This document shows positions 1-9,052 of a DNA stretch of 64,000 bases, one piece after another (the stretch's first letter is position 1; every line of letters begins with the position of its first letter). Origin of the DNA: Verrucomicrobiales bacterium (lineage in GTDB: Bacteria; Verrucomicrobiota; Verrucomicrobiia; Verrucomicrobiales; DEV007); assembly GCA_029213005.1 (NCBI GenBank), contig JARGPI010000003.1, positions 248,001 to 312,000 of the forward strand. The letters are read 5' to 3'. Both the position numbers and the translations under genes were made by a program. The notes under the pieces are model-generated. The model was not told the DNA's origin and searched no databases. It was given only the letters and a program-made list of their open reading frames with translations.

Positions 1-365
1 CGTTTGGCGAGCCGGTATTGAACGCAGATTCCCACCATGCCGTGTTGTTTGACAAAATCGACTGCGAAGGGATACATCCGACTGGGATCCATACCCGTCC
101 AGCCCCCGCCATGAATGATGTGAAAGCAGGGGCGGTTGTCGGTTTCTTTCCAGCCTTCCGGAAGAAAGAGGTGCAACTCAAGCTCCCGGTCGTCGACTTT
201 TTTGTATATAATTTTCCGGTCCGGAGTAATCGACTGAATTCGTTCTCCAATGTAATCAAGCTTCCGCTTTGGTGGGGACTTCTTTTCCTGGCTGAAAACC
301 GGAAACCGCGCCGATACCAAAAAGAATAAAGTAAATAGAGTCAGTCGAAAAAGGGTGCCGTTCAT
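1..365 (-). CDS. Secreted alpha/beta hydrolase (esterase/lipase family), 3' part outside window
   Basis: Reading the minus strand from an ATG at 365 gives an open frame that runs off the left edge. It begins with a signal peptide (MNGTLFRLTLF... ending near VFSQ), then a short basic linker, then a strand leading to HIIHGGGW. HGGGW is the oxyanion-hole motif of the hormone-sensitive-lipase / carboxylesterase branch of the alpha/beta hydrolases. The nucleophile Ser elbow and the His would lie beyond the window. The likely role is an exported esterase acting on acylated sugars or similar substrates. That substrate guess rests only on the family, not on residues seen here. Confidence 0.8.
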   Translation of the reverse strand, partial: MNGTLFRLTLFTLFFLVSARFPVFSQEKKSPPKRKLDYIGERIQSITPDRKIIYKKVDDRELELHLFLPEGWKETDNRPCFHIIHGGGWTGMDPSRMYPFAVDFVKQHGMVGICVQYRLAK

Positions 366-437
366 CCAACGAAGTTAATGAACATCGCGGGCTTTGGGAA
401 CGGCGCAGATCCGTTCGTTGTTTTGGACGCTACGCTC

Positions 438-1556
438 TTAAAACGTGACTCTCTCGCCGAAAACTTCCCGCATCGCCCCCTTGATCAGCGGCCTCGCATT
501 GGCGGAACCAGCCTGAGTCAGGACGATGAGGATACGGTCATTCTGTAAATCGACGAGACCCTGAGTGCCGGTGGCGCCGCCGTGACCGGTAATTTTCTTT
601 CCGGAGCGTTTGAAACCCATTCCATAGTTGGGCGAAGCGGGCCTGCCCCGATAGAGTTCCGCAAGAATTCCCGGTGGGACCAGCTGTCGCTCACCGACTT
701 TTCCACGCTGACTGTGGAGCCGGAAAAAACGAACCAAATCGTCTGGCGTTGAATTGAGTCCTCCCGCGACGTTTACGAAGCTGCCCGGGGTTGCCGGAGC
801 TTTCTGCTCCATCTTGTCTTCAATTTGTTCGATCGACAGTCCGGCAACCCGTGATGCAAACTTGGGCATCCGCTTAACGAGAGCTGCATCAGGGTGAAAA
901 GTTGTGTCGTCCATGGACAGTGGCTCGAGCAATTCCGTCGCCAGCACTTCCGGGAATGGTTTGCCTGTAACTTTTTCGATCACAGCGGCCACTGCCGCAT
1001 AGCCTCGGAAAGTGTAAGCATACTTGCTTCCCGGTTCGGTATGTAAACCTTCGGCGGCGAGGGAGTTTGCCGCTTCGATTTGGCTTTTTCTCATTGGGTG
1101 ATCTCTGGGAATGCCCTTCATCGTTCCTCCCTGAAACCCGGAAGTGTGAGACAGACACTCAGCGATCGTCGGAGAACGCACCGGCGAACCGCCGAGTTTG
1201 AGATTGTTATATTCAGGTAGGTATTTCCCGACCGGGTCGTCGAAACTGAGTTTTCCCTGCCCGACTAACACCGCAACGAGCGTTGCCGTGATCGGCTTGC
1301 TCATGGAGGCAATGGCGACCACTTCGCTGGTCGTCCAGGTCCGGGTCTGTCTTTTATCAACATATCCGAACCCCCGATCAAAATTCACTTCGCCTTTTTC
1401 CACTACCCGAATGGAGCCTCCGGGTAGTTTCGGGTCTGCGACCGCCTTTTCTCCGATTGCAGTAAGCTTCTGTAGCTTTTCCTTAAAATTGTCCCCGGCT
1501 GATACCGCGGAAACAAACAGGAGCAAAACCCAGCCGGCAATCAGAAGAACTTTCAT
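438..1556 (-). CDS. Secreted serine beta-lactamase-fold hydrolase (class C / EstB-like)
   Basis: This is a 372-residue protein starting at the ATG at 1556. A TTG four codons upstream is a weaker choice because the signal peptide MKVLLIAGWVLLLFVSAVSA starts at the ATG. The SxxK nucleophile motif is S84-M-S-K87. The third motif, usually HxG or KTG, is GHGG near the C-terminus. The middle YxN motif is poorly kept: the region reads KYAYTFRGY, so the usual Asn is not obvious. Family members include beta-lactamases, D-aminopeptidases and esterases. An esterase or peptidase acting in the periplasm is more likely than antibiotic resistance, but the substrate is not readable. Confidence 0.85.
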   Translation of the reverse strand: MKVLLIAGWVLLLFVSAVSAGDNFKEKLQKLTAIGEKAVADPKLPGGSIRVVEKGEVNFDRGFGYVDKRQTRTWTTSEVVAIASMSKPITATLVAVLVGQGKLSFDDPVGKYLPEYNNLKLGGSPVRSPTIAECLSHTSGFQGGTMKGIPRDHPMRKSQIEAANSLAAEGLHTEPGSKYAYTFRGYAAVAAVIEKVTGKPFPEVLATELLEPLSMDDTTFHPDAALVKRMPKFASRVAGLSIEQIEDKMEQKAPATPGSFVNVAGGLNSTPDDLVRFFRLHSQRGKVGERQLVPPGILAELYRGRPASPNYGMGFKRSGKKITGHGGATGTQGLVDLQNDRILIVLTQAGSANARPLIKGAMREVFGERVTF

Positions 1557-1704
1557 AGAGGATATCAACCCCGCCTCAGTTCGAAGGTCTTACATTATTT
1601 GAGGGAGCGCGGGAAATCACCACTTCCGCGTAACGGTGAAGCAAAGTTGGCGTGGCTGGTAGGGGTGAAGGTGAATGTCCTCAACTCCTCCGGCAGGATT
1701 TATT

Positions 1705-2343
1705 TTAAGGCGTTTTGAGTTCATCCAGTTCGACCGCCAACATCTTCTTCGCCCGGTAATAACGCCCTTCAACAGCGCGCGGGGAAATCTTCAAAATTGC
1801 GGCTGATTCGGCCTGGCTCATGCCTTCGACGCCGCAGAGAATCACCACGGCGCGGAATTTAACGGGAAGGTTATCGATGGCTTCGAGCAGGATCTTCCGG
1901 TCATTGTCTCTCACGACCAATTGATCCGGCTGCAATTGACGGCAGCAATGTGATGCCACCGGCTCCAATTCGCACAGCGAGTCGGTTTGCCCGCGGTTCC
2001 GGTTATCCTTCGATTTGAGCCGGTCCCGACATTGGTTCAATGCGATTTGGTAAAGCCAGGTCGAAAATTTTCCCTTCTGTCGATAGCGGCCGATCGCAAA
2101 ATAGGCTTTCACAAACGTGTCCTGAGTTGCTTCACGGGCGTCCTCCACATCGCGAAGCCAGCGAATGCAGAAGCGGAAAATCGAGTCCTGATGCATCGCG
2201 ATCAATCCCTCGAAAGCCTCTTCATCATTTGCGACGGCCAAAGCAATTAGACGGCTCTCTTCAATTGAAGAAGCGGGTGGTGACGGCTGATTTTCAGGAG
2301 AAATCAGCTCGAACAGGTCTTCGAGATTAACGCTGATTTCCAT
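1705..2343 (-). CDS. ECF sigma factor, CnrH-like (metal-responsive system)
   Basis: This 212-residue sigma-70 family protein has region 2 around residues 40-105 (DSIFRFCIRWLRDVEDAREATQDTFVKAY, with the typical WLRDVEDA segment). Region 4 lies near the C-terminus (GMSQAESAAILKISPRAVEGRYYRAK), a helix-turn-helix ending. An N-terminal extension of about 30 residues precedes region 2. The gene overlaps the upstream cnrX-like gene by 17 bp, and that gene overlaps a small anti-sigma gene by 1 bp. The order Y-X-H and the protein sizes match the nickel/cobalt cnrYXH system of Cupriavidus. Here it would drive metal-response genes, but no efflux pump lies next to it. CnrH is the best analogue rather than a proven orthologue. 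Confidence 0.85.
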   Translation of the reverse strand: MEISVNLEDLFELISPENQPSPPASSIEESRLIALAVANDEEAFEGLIAMHQDSIFRFCIRWLRDVEDAREATQDTFVKAYFAIGRYRQKGKFSTWLYQIALNQCRDRLKSKDNRNRGQTDSLCELEPVASHCCRQLQPDQLVVRDNDRKILLEAIDNLPVKFRAVVILCGVEGMSQAESAAILKISPRAVEGRYYRAKKMLAVELDELKTP

Positions 2344-2791
2344 GAGTTAAACTATCGTAGGTCCATTCGAGGAGCTTCTCCCCCTGCTCCGGTGAGAGAT
2401 GTTGTTTCATCGCAAAAAAGTGCTCCAGAGTGATTTCCTGAAGTTTTCCCTGAGCCTCGTGGAGACGCTTTCTCGCAGCGGCCACTTTGTCCCGGTTTTC
2501 CGGTTCGTTCCGGATAATTCGGGCGAGCTCGAGACCTGCCTCCTTGATCGCTTTGCGGCAGATCACTTCTTCGTTTTCGAAATCATGTTCGATGGAATGG
2601 AGGAGTCGATCCTGCTCACTCGTGATCTTCAGATTCTGGTGGAGCCATTCATGAAACGACGCATCGCCGACCCCGGGATTGGAGGCCGCTTCGTCCTTTG
2701 CTGAGTGATGGTTGACGACGAGATATGCCACCAGACCTGAGATCACAACGGTGCCCAAACTCCAAAGTAGCGAATAGAGGTTGAGTTTCAT
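2327..2791 (-). CDS. CnrX-like periplasmic metal sensor
   Basis: This is a 154-residue protein with one N-terminal membrane anchor (residues about 8-26) and a helical periplasmic domain of the heavy-metal-resistance (Metal_resist/CnrX) type. The pattern HEWLH gives H47 and H51, E68 follows 17 residues later, and HFFAM gives H124 and M128. Published ligands of Ni/Co in CnrX are H42, H46, E63, H119 and M123. Every ligand is present with a constant offset of five. This strongly suggests a functional Ni/Co-type binding site. CnrX binds metal in the periplasm and makes the anti-sigma CnrY release CnrH. The gene starts at 2791 within the stop codon of the anti-sigma gene (TGATG). Confidence 0.88.
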   Translation of the reverse strand: MKLNLYSLLWSLGTVVISGLVAYLVVNHHSAKDEAASNPGVGDASFHEWLHQNLKITSEQDRLLHSIEHDFENEEVICRKAIKEAGLELARIIRNEPENRDKVAAARKRLHEAQGKLQEITLEHFFAMKQHLSPEQGEKLLEWTYDSLTHGNQR

Positions 2792-3090
2792 CAGTCGAGC
2801 ACCGGAATATCGAATCCGGAGTTGGTTTGAAACTCTGCGCTGACAGGAGGAGCCGTTTCTTTCGGTTTCGACGAGAAGAGACCGAGAGAAAATGAAATTC
2901 CCACGGCAATCACAGTGGCCGCGATCAGGAAACGCCGATGGATGATCGCCGCACGCTTGAGTCGCCGTGCGGTGTCGAGAACCTTTTCCGCAAACGAATC
3001 AGAAAGCTCCGGGACCGGTTCATTCCGAAAGTTGGAGAGCTGCTTGTCGATCGAGGCGCGTTTCACAGTCTCAACAAAGTCGAGCGGCAC
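2791..3090 (-). CDS. CnrY-like membrane anti-sigma factor
   Basis: This is a 99-residue protein with a charged cytoplasmic half (residues 1-50), one transmembrane segment (about 54-72, FLIAATVIAVGISFSLGLF) and a short periplasmic tail. Size, topology and first position in the three-gene operon fit CnrY, which holds the sigma factor at the membrane until CnrX signals. Sequence similarity between such short anti-sigma factors is low, so the call rests on context. The start is uncertain. The first usual start is a GTG at 3090. The frame is open a few codons upstream (CTG ATT) to a TAG, and no ATG is available. Confidence 0.7.
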   Translation of the reverse strand: MPLDFVETVKRASIDKQLSNFRNEPVPELSDSFAEKVLDTARRLKRAAIIHRRFLIAATVIAVGISFSLGLFSSKPKETAPPVSAEFQTNSGFDIPVLD

Positions 3091-3223
3091 AAAATTGTCA
3101 ATCAGACTCTAGCCGTCGATCCCGCCTTCTGCTCGTCATCAACCTGCCTAACCTCAGTCCGATGGATAAATCGTTTATAATTATTATGGAAATTACAATT
3201 TAGCGGTTTAAACTTATCGCTTT

Positions 3224-4975
3224 ATGGATTTCGATAAGCTTGAATCTCCTCCGGGACGAGAGTCGCTTCAAGACCGCGCCCGCGCGCATCTGGAAGGTCG
3301 TCATTATCGGCTCGGACCGGCCACGGAGGCGCTTAATCGGGCTCTGCCGATACCGGTTGAGTTTCAAGCCGATTTAAAAGGTCAAAGATTTGTCGTGAAA
3401 TGTGTCGACGATACACTCGATATCGGCGAGGCGAAGTTCCGGGCATTGGTTGATTTTTGTTCGAATCATCACGTCAAAGTGATGATGGTAAGTGAGCGTG
3501 GAGTTCCCGCTGATCTGGCTGCGATTGCTGAGGTGCTTTCTGTTCAGATAATCACCCTGGCGCAGAAACCGCCCCCGCTCCCTCCCAAAGAGACGTCTCT
3601 CTTTTCGACATCCCATCTCGCGCCGGTCGGGCAACCGAAATCCAACCAGGTTTCTCTACCACCGCTATCCGTACCTCCCTCAGCCAGCTTAAAACGCCGC
3701 TCCCGGAGACGACCCTTTTATCTATCCTTTGCGATCTTTTTGGCCTGTGCGGCGGTTATTGGCTGGAGCGCCCATTCGGTATATAAAAAGGTGAAGCATA
3801 ATCAGATGGTGATGCAGGAAAACGAGCGGATTAAAACGCTTTCTCCGGCAAATGTTACTGAACAGCTTCGCGCCGGAATCGCAGAGGCCCGGAGTATCTC
3901 CGGTTTGAGTTCACCGATCTTTGATCAAAATAATTTCGCGAGGATGATCCCGCCGCGAGGTGCGATGCCAAAGGAAAAAACGCTCAAAGAAATACAGGTT
4001 CTGGCGAATCCCGGTTTCCGCTTAGGCGCATCGACTCTTCTTAAGGCACCCGATCTCGATTCTCTACTGTCTCAAGTCAAAGCCTGGCCACCGCTGAAGG
4101 ACCCCGCGACGGATGTACAATTCGGGCACGTAACGGCTCTGGAGCAGGAGGGCAATCTATGGGCGTGGGTATATACTGGCAAAACCCTCAGCCGAAGCCA
4201 GCAGCTTGATGAAGCCCTGACCGGAGGCGGTATCTTCAGTTTGAGGTGTAGCCATTGTGAGAAGGATTCCACCTTTGAAATTTCCGCTCATGCGACCCAT
4301 TTGGTCTCACCGATTTGTAGTCATTGCGGCCTGGCCACTCATTTGTTCGGTCCCGATACCGAGGGCGATTACCGCCGGGCCTGTAATTTTTTAACCGGCT
4401 TTAAACTTCCGGAATCCAGCATCGATAAACATCGCCCACCCGAGGGCTGCACGCCGAAACAGGATGTGATGGCGCATTGGAAAGCCATCCTCGACCGATG
4501 CGACTACGAATACGATTCCTCAGTCGACCGGGATGTCTGGAAGCTGCCCAGCCAAACCTGGGAAGAACGGGTCGGCGACTGCGAAGACACTTCTATACTG
4601 CTAACCGATGCCCTCATCTCATCAGGATATGAAGCGCGGGTCGCCTTTGGGCACTGGCAGGGCGAAGGACACGCCTGGTGTGTCGTTAAGGTGGAAGGTC
4701 GTCAGTATATTTTGGAAACGACCCAGATCCATACCGGCGCTGCGGGTATGCGGCGGATTATTAAAGTCGGCGGTGAATACGTGGCCCGGGGAACCTTTGA
4801 TCGCGATTCGATCTACCTACGGCGCAACGCGGCGAATATGTCGACGCTCGACTATTTTTCCGATAACTACTGGTTGAAAATGGATGTCAAAAGTAACGAA
4901 GACAGTCCACTTCCTCATGGGCAGTTTGGCCTGCAGCCGGAACAGCCGACTTCGCGAAAGCAGGCTTCGTTATAG
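3224..4975 (+). CDS. Membrane-anchored transglutaminase-like protein with zinc-ribbon-like segment
   Basis: This 583-residue protein has a soluble N-terminal domain (about 1-110), a proline-rich linker, and one membrane span (about 163-185). Two CxxC pairs follow (CSHC near 341 and CSHCG near 364), spaced as in a zinc ribbon. A transglutaminase-like fold occupies about 400-530. The catalytic Cys is in GDCEDTS (near 452) and the His in GEGHAW (near 482). The acidic residue of the triad could be the Glu in ILETT. Such domains often act as cysteine peptidases or amidases on the periplasmic face. The gene is divergent from the cnr-like operon and stands alone. The substrate is unknown. Confidence 0.7.
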   Translation: MDFDKLESPPGRESLQDRARAHLEGRHYRLGPATEALNRALPIPVEFQADLKGQRFVVKCVDDTLDIGEAKFRALVDFCSNHHVKVMMVSERGVPADLAAIAEVLSVQIITLAQKPPPLPPKETSLFSTSHLAPVGQPKSNQVSLPPLSVPPSASLKRRSRRRPFYLSFAIFLACAAVIGWSAHSVYKKVKHNQMVMQENERIKTLSPANVTEQLRAGIAEARSISGLSSPIFDQNNFARMIPPRGAMPKEKTLKEIQVLANPGFRLGASTLLKAPDLDSLLSQVKAWPPLKDPATDVQFGHVTALEQEGNLWAWVYTGKTLSRSQQLDEALTGGGIFSLRCSHCEKDSTFEISAHATHLVSPICSHCGLATHLFGPDTEGDYRRACNFLTGFKLPESSIDKHRPPEGCTPKQDVMAHWKAILDRCDYEYDSSVDRDVWKLPSQTWEERVGDCEDTSILLTDALISSGYEARVAFGHWQGEGHAWCVVKVEGRQYILETTQIHTGAAGMRRIIKVGGEYVARGTFDRDSIYLRRNAANMSTLDYFSDNYWLKMDVKSNEDSPLPHGQFGLQPEQPTSRKQASL

Positions 4976-5093
4976 GACTGGCTTGCAACGTAGAGCGCTC
5001 AAAGGACCTAAACCGTCCTGATTACCGGTTATTTTCGAAAAATATCGTAAGGGATCGACTCGGGGCACATAGTTGAGGTGTCATCGAACCCGT

Positions 5094-5651
5094 ATGTCGT
5101 TTCTGAGCCACAAGTCTCCAAATCCTGAATTCGAAAGCCTGATCCGAGAAAATCGGGCTCAGCTTCACGGTTTTGTCCTGTCGCTCGTTCCGAACAACAG
5201 CGACGCGGAAGACCTGCTGCAGCAGGTTTGCGTGATCCTCTGGGAAAAACGGGATGAATTTGAAATAGGAACCAACTTTCTCGCCTGGGCGCGAAAAGTG
5301 GCTCGCTATCAGGCCCTTAATCACTGGCGAAAAGAACGCGCCAAGCCGCCGGAGCAGGAGTTTAGCGATCATTTGCTCGATGTGATCCAGGAGCGCAGCG
5401 AGGAGCGGGAGCGGGAATTTCTCCGTCATCGCCGGGCCCTCCAGGTCTGTCTCGCCAAATTGCCGCCCCGTCACCGGAAGGTCGTCGAGTCTCATTATTT
5501 CGATGGCGATACCATCACCGAAATCGCGAAACAAAATCACATGAAAGCCAACGCGGTAAGCCAACTGCTGTTCCGCGCCAGAGCCGCTCTGATCGCCTGT
5601 GTTCAAACCCAATCCGCCGGTCTTTTCGATGACCCGAACCAAACGTCATGA
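5094..5651 (+). CDS. ECF sigma factor, Rhodopirellula/Verrucomicrobium family
   Basis: This 185-residue sigma factor starts at the ATG at 5094 (an upstream TTG at 5073 is less likely). Region 2 is visible as NNSDAEDLLQQVCVILWEK with the FLAWARKVARYQALNHWRK core. Region 4 is seen as LPPRHRKVVESHYFDGDTITEIA followed by a helix ending in NAVSQLLFRAR. These features fit the Sig-70_gvs1 group common in planctomycetes and verrucomicrobia. Its stop overlaps the start of the next gene (ATGA at 5648). That neighbour begins with a FecR/anti-sigma-like segment and a membrane span, so the two probably form a sigma/anti-sigma pair. Confidence 0.88.
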   Translation: MSFLSHKSPNPEFESLIRENRAQLHGFVLSLVPNNSDAEDLLQQVCVILWEKRDEFEIGTNFLAWARKVARYQALNHWRKERAKPPEQEFSDHLLDVIQERSEEREREFLRHRRALQVCLAKLPPRHRKVVESHYFDGDTITEIAKQNHMKANAVSQLLFRARAALIACVQTQSAGLFDDPNQTS

Positions 5652-8600
5652 CTGAAAATCGTTTTTTATCTCTGATTCAATCCTCGCTCGATGGAACCTT
5701 AACGGATTCCCAGCGCGCCGAGTTGGACCAATGGTTGGAGGCGCATCCCGATGCGGTGGATCGCTATCTCGAGCATTGCCAAATGGAGGCCTGGCTGAGA
5801 GATCCCACTCTGAAACAGGATCCCGACTCGGAAAAGATCCTTCCCTTTGTAGAAAGTATCGAAAAAGAGCCCGATACGGTAGCTGATCGTTATCAGACGA
5901 ACTATAGATGGCTGGCAACCGCCGCTGCGGTGGTTGTGTTTTCTCTAGTTGGAATAGTGTGGCTTAAAAACACCGGACTGTACCCTGTTCAGTCTGAAAG
6001 TGTACAGGGTACAGTCGAAGAAAAAGATCAACCGGCGCGTGAAGACTGGAAAACTTTAGTAGCAACCACGGGAAATCTATCGCATCCGCCGTTGACCGAA
6101 AATGCCACCCCGGTGTCCCGCGCCGAAAGGCCGATCAGTTTTAACCGGGATATCCGCCCTATCTTTTCCGAAACCTGTTTTCATTGCCACGGCCCGGATC
6201 AAGAGGGACGTCGCGCGGACCTGAGGCTCGACATCGCAACCGCGACAGAAAAGAACGCCGATGGGTTTCAGCCGATCGTGCCCCGCGATCCTGAAAGTAG
6301 CGAAGTCTGGTGGCGGATCATATCGGACGATGAAGATGAGCTGATGCCGCCACCGGAATCCCATCTCGCAATTACTCCGGAGCAGAAAAAGCTTATCAAA
6401 CGCTGGATCGAGGAAGGCGCAGTCTATGAAGGACACTGGGCCTTTGAGACTCCGGTGAAGCCCGATGTCCCCGCGGAAGTTGAAAGGGAGAAAAGCGAGA
6501 TCGATTATTTCATCCAAAAGCGACTCGAAGAGGACGGCATTGAGCCCGCTCCCGAAGCCGATCGCCGCACCCTGGCGAGACGTCTCTACCTGGACCTGAC
6601 CGGCCTCCCGCCGACCGCTGCCGAAGTCCGGAAGTTTTTGGCCGATGAACAACCCGGAGCCTACGGGCGATTGGTGGATGAGTTACTGGCATCGCCCCAC
6701 TTCGGGGAGCGACTCGCCGTCGCCTGGATGGATCAGGCCCGGTATGCCGATACCAACGGATACTCGATCGACGGAGGGCGTCACATGTGGCTTTGGCGGG
6801 ACTGGGTGATCAATGCCTATAATTCAAACCTGCCTTTTGACCAGTTCACCATCGAACAACTTGCTGGTGATCTCCTCGCGGATCGCACGGAGTCCCAATT
6901 GATCGCGACCGGCTTCAACCGCAACCACATGATCACCCACGAGGGCGGAACCATTCCGGCGGAGAACCTGTTGAACTATTGTGCGGATCGGGTCAAAACG
7001 ACATCGGAAGTTTTCCTGGGGTTAACGATGGCCTGCGCGCAGTGTCACGATCACAAATATGACCCGATCTCCCAAAAAGATTACTACCGGTTTTATGCCT
7101 ACTTTAACGGGGTAAATGATCGCGGTCTCGACGGGAATGCGGGTCGGAACGCCATCCCATTTATCGAAGCCAAATCGCCCTTGCCTCACCAAATTGAACC
7201 AATTCGCAAGCAGTTGGAAAGAGCCCGTGAGGAGCTGAACAGCCCAAGAGAAGGGGATCTCAAGAAATGGTCGGAGCAGGTGAGAAACGAATTTGCCAAA
7301 CTGGGCGAAAACCTGACCCGAACCCCGATGGAAATCATCGCCGCAAAGACCCCGAACCGGGCCACAGAATGGGTTGCGATAGAAAATAATGAGCGGGTTC
7401 GGCTCACCACCGCCAACCGTTCTGCCTATACCTTTTCGACAAAAGTCCCGGATTGTGATGGTAAAGAAATCACTGCCCTTCGAATCGTTTTTGAACCGGA
7501 TCCCGCGACGGGAACTTTAGGTTGGATGACCGATGAGTTTGAGGGTGGTTTCTATGTGTCTGCGGTGTTGATATCGGGAGGCGATCTGCCGTCCGACGAA
7601 ATCAATCTCTACCGCTTGCAGCCTTATAAAGTCGCGACGGCGAGTGCCTGGCATCCCGACCATCACCCGGAAAATGTGATCGACGAAAGGGATCATTTTT
7701 CATGGTCACCCTTTCCGGAAGTAAAGAAAGCCCAGCATCTCACTTTGCACTTTGAAGAGCCGATCACGGCGGAATCGTTGCCCTATTTGACAGTGATGAT
7801 CAATTTCTCCAAAGGCGACACCCGGGTCAAACCGAACGCCCGCCTTTTGCGTTTTGAGGCGCTGACCGGCAGTGATGACGATTCACGGTATCCGCCGAAG
7901 CTCCGCGATCTATTGTCTGTACCTGCCGCAGATCGTAGTGCCGAAGATGAGGCCTATCTGGTGGAGCAGTTCCGGAAATGGTCTCCTCAGCTGGCTCCGC
8001 TTCGCGACCGGATTGCCAATCTCGAACGCCGGCTGTCGGAAATGACCGAGGCCCACCCGACCATGGTAATGAATACTTCACCGAAACCCCGGGATTCCTT
8101 TATCCTGGAGCGGGGTGACTACGCCAGCCCGGGCGAAAAAGTTAATACGGGAACGCCATCCGTTTTGCCATTATCTGCGGAGGGCAATCGGCTCGATTTG
8201 GCGAAGTGGCTGGTGGACCCGAAACACCCGCTGACCTCCCGGGTCACGGTGAACCGCTTCTGGCAGCTTTTTTTCGGGACCGGGCTCGTGGCAACCACTG
8301 CCGATTTCGGCTCTCAGGGTGAGTGGCCCAGCCATCCGGAATTGCTCGACTGGCTGGCGGTTGATTTAATGGAATCCGGCTGGGATGTAAAACGGCTCAT
8401 TCGAAAAATCGTGACCTCGGATACCTATCGACAGGACTCGCGGATCACGCCTGAAAAACTGGAGCGGGATCCCGCAAACCGACTTCTTGCCCGGGGGCCC
8501 AGATTTCGCCTCCAGGCGGAATTTATTCGCGATGCCGCGCTAAAAACCAGCGGACTGCTGGTGCCATGGATCGGGGGCTCCAGTGTGAATCCGGGGCAGC

Positions 8601-9052
8601 CCGAAAATCTGTGGAAGGAAATTAGCCATTTCGGTAGTTCGCCTGCTACCGCTCAGGCCCACGTCGCGGATCGGGGGCTGGAGCGTTATCGCCGAAGTTT
8701 ATATACTTATTGGAAAAGGACGGTGCCCCCGCCGAATATGGCGACATTTGATGCGCCGAACCGGGAGTTTTGTGTGATGCAACGCTCATCAACTAATACG
8801 CCTCTCCAGGCTTTGGTGCTGTTAAACGATCCGCAGTTTGTCAATGCGACAAGAGTGTTTGCCCAAAGGATTACCGAGGCAAATTCAGGCGATCCGGAAC
8901 AAATGATCACAGCCGCTTTTGAAGAAGTCACGGGGCGACTGCCCAATCGTGAGGAGAAAGCCGAACTCATCATGATGTATGATGAGGAGCAGGACTTCTT
9001 CCCCGTCGCGCAACTTATCATGAACCTTAGCGAAGCGATTACCAGAGAATGA
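5648..9052 (+). CDS. Anti-sigma-like N-terminus fused to PSCyt1-DUF1549-DUF1553 cytochrome protein
   Basis: This 1134-residue protein begins with an anti-sigma/FecR-like segment (residues 1-75, with [21 protein letters not shown]) and a membrane span at about 87-106. A linker at about 107-123 is encoded by a palindromic repeat. Then come PSCyt1 with a haem motif CFHCH near residue 178, DUF1549 (PSCyt2; [11 protein letters not shown]), a second CxxCH (CAQCH near 462), and DUF1553 (PSD1; [14 protein letters not shown] and the [16 protein letters not shown] block). The family is very common in PVC bacteria and its chemistry is unproven; electron transfer and polysaccharide metabolism have been suggested. 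The gene overlaps both neighbours, so sigma factor, cytochrome protein and DUF1501 protein form one operon. Confidence 0.88.
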   Translation: MTENRFLSLIQSSLDGTLTDSQRAELDQWLEAHPDAVDRYLEHCQMEAWLRDPTLKQDPDSEKILPFVESIEKEPDTVADRYQTNYRWLATAAAVVVFSLVGIVWLKNTGLYPVQSESVQGTVEEKDQPAREDWKTLVATTGNLSHPPLTENATPVSRAERPISFNRDIRPIFSETCFHCHGPDQEGRRADLRLDIATATEKNADGFQPIVPRDPESSEVWWRIISDDEDELMPPPESHLAITPEQKKLIKRWIEEGAVYEGHWAFETPVKPDVPAEVEREKSEIDYFIQKRLEEDGIEPAPEADRRTLARRLYLDLTGLPPTAAEVRKFLADEQPGAYGRLVDELLASPHFGERLAVAWMDQARYADTNGYSIDGGRHMWLWRDWVINAYNSNLPFDQFTIEQLAGDLLADRTESQLIATGFNRNHMITHEGGTIPAENLLNYCADRVKTTSEVFLGLTMACAQCHDHKYDPISQKDYYRFYAYFNGVNDRGLDGNAGRNAIPFIEAKSPLPHQIEPIRKQLERAREELNSPREGDLKKWSEQVRNEFAKLGENLTRTPMEIIAAKTPNRATEWVAIENNERVRLTTANRSAYTFSTKVPDCDGKEITALRIVFEPDPATGTLGWMTDEFEGGFYVSAVLISGGDLPSDEINLYRLQPYKVATASAWHPDHHPENVIDERDHFSWSPFPEVKKAQHLTLHFEEPITAESLPYLTVMINFSKGDTRVKPNARLLRFEALTGSDDDSRYPPKLRDLLSVPAADRSAEDEAYLVEQFRKWSPQLAPLRDRIANLERRLSEMTEAHPTMVMNTSPKPRDSFILERGDYASPGEKVNTGTPSVLPLSAEGNRLDLAKWLVDPKHPLTSRVTVNRFWQLFFGTGLVATTADFGSQGEWPSHPELLDWLAVDLMESGWDVKRLIRKIVTSDTYRQDSRITPEKLERDPANRLLARGPRFRLQAEFIRDAALKTSGLLVPWIGGSSVNPGQPENLWKEISHFGSSPATAQAHVADRGLERYRRSLYTYWKRTVPPPNMATFDAPNREFCVMQRSSTNTPLQALVLLNDPQFVNATRVFAQRITEANSGDPEQMITAAFEEVTGRLPNREEKAELIMMYDEEQDFFPVAQLIMNLSEAITRE
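5977..6015. repeat. Palindromic dispersed repeat, pair of arms inside a coding region
   Basis: Two inverted arms, ACTGTACCCTGTtCA and TGtACAGGGTACAGT, face each other across a short spacer, with one mismatch. The same core occurs at 17304, 43242 and 53988. Here the element is translated in frame as part of the linker [16 protein letters not shown] between the membrane span and the PSCyt1 domain. Confidence 0.85.

Noticed and set aside
5022..5642. Open frame of 206 codons on the minus strand opposite the sigma factor
   Set aside because: The opposite frame has definite sigma-factor regions 2 and 4; this one shows no family features.
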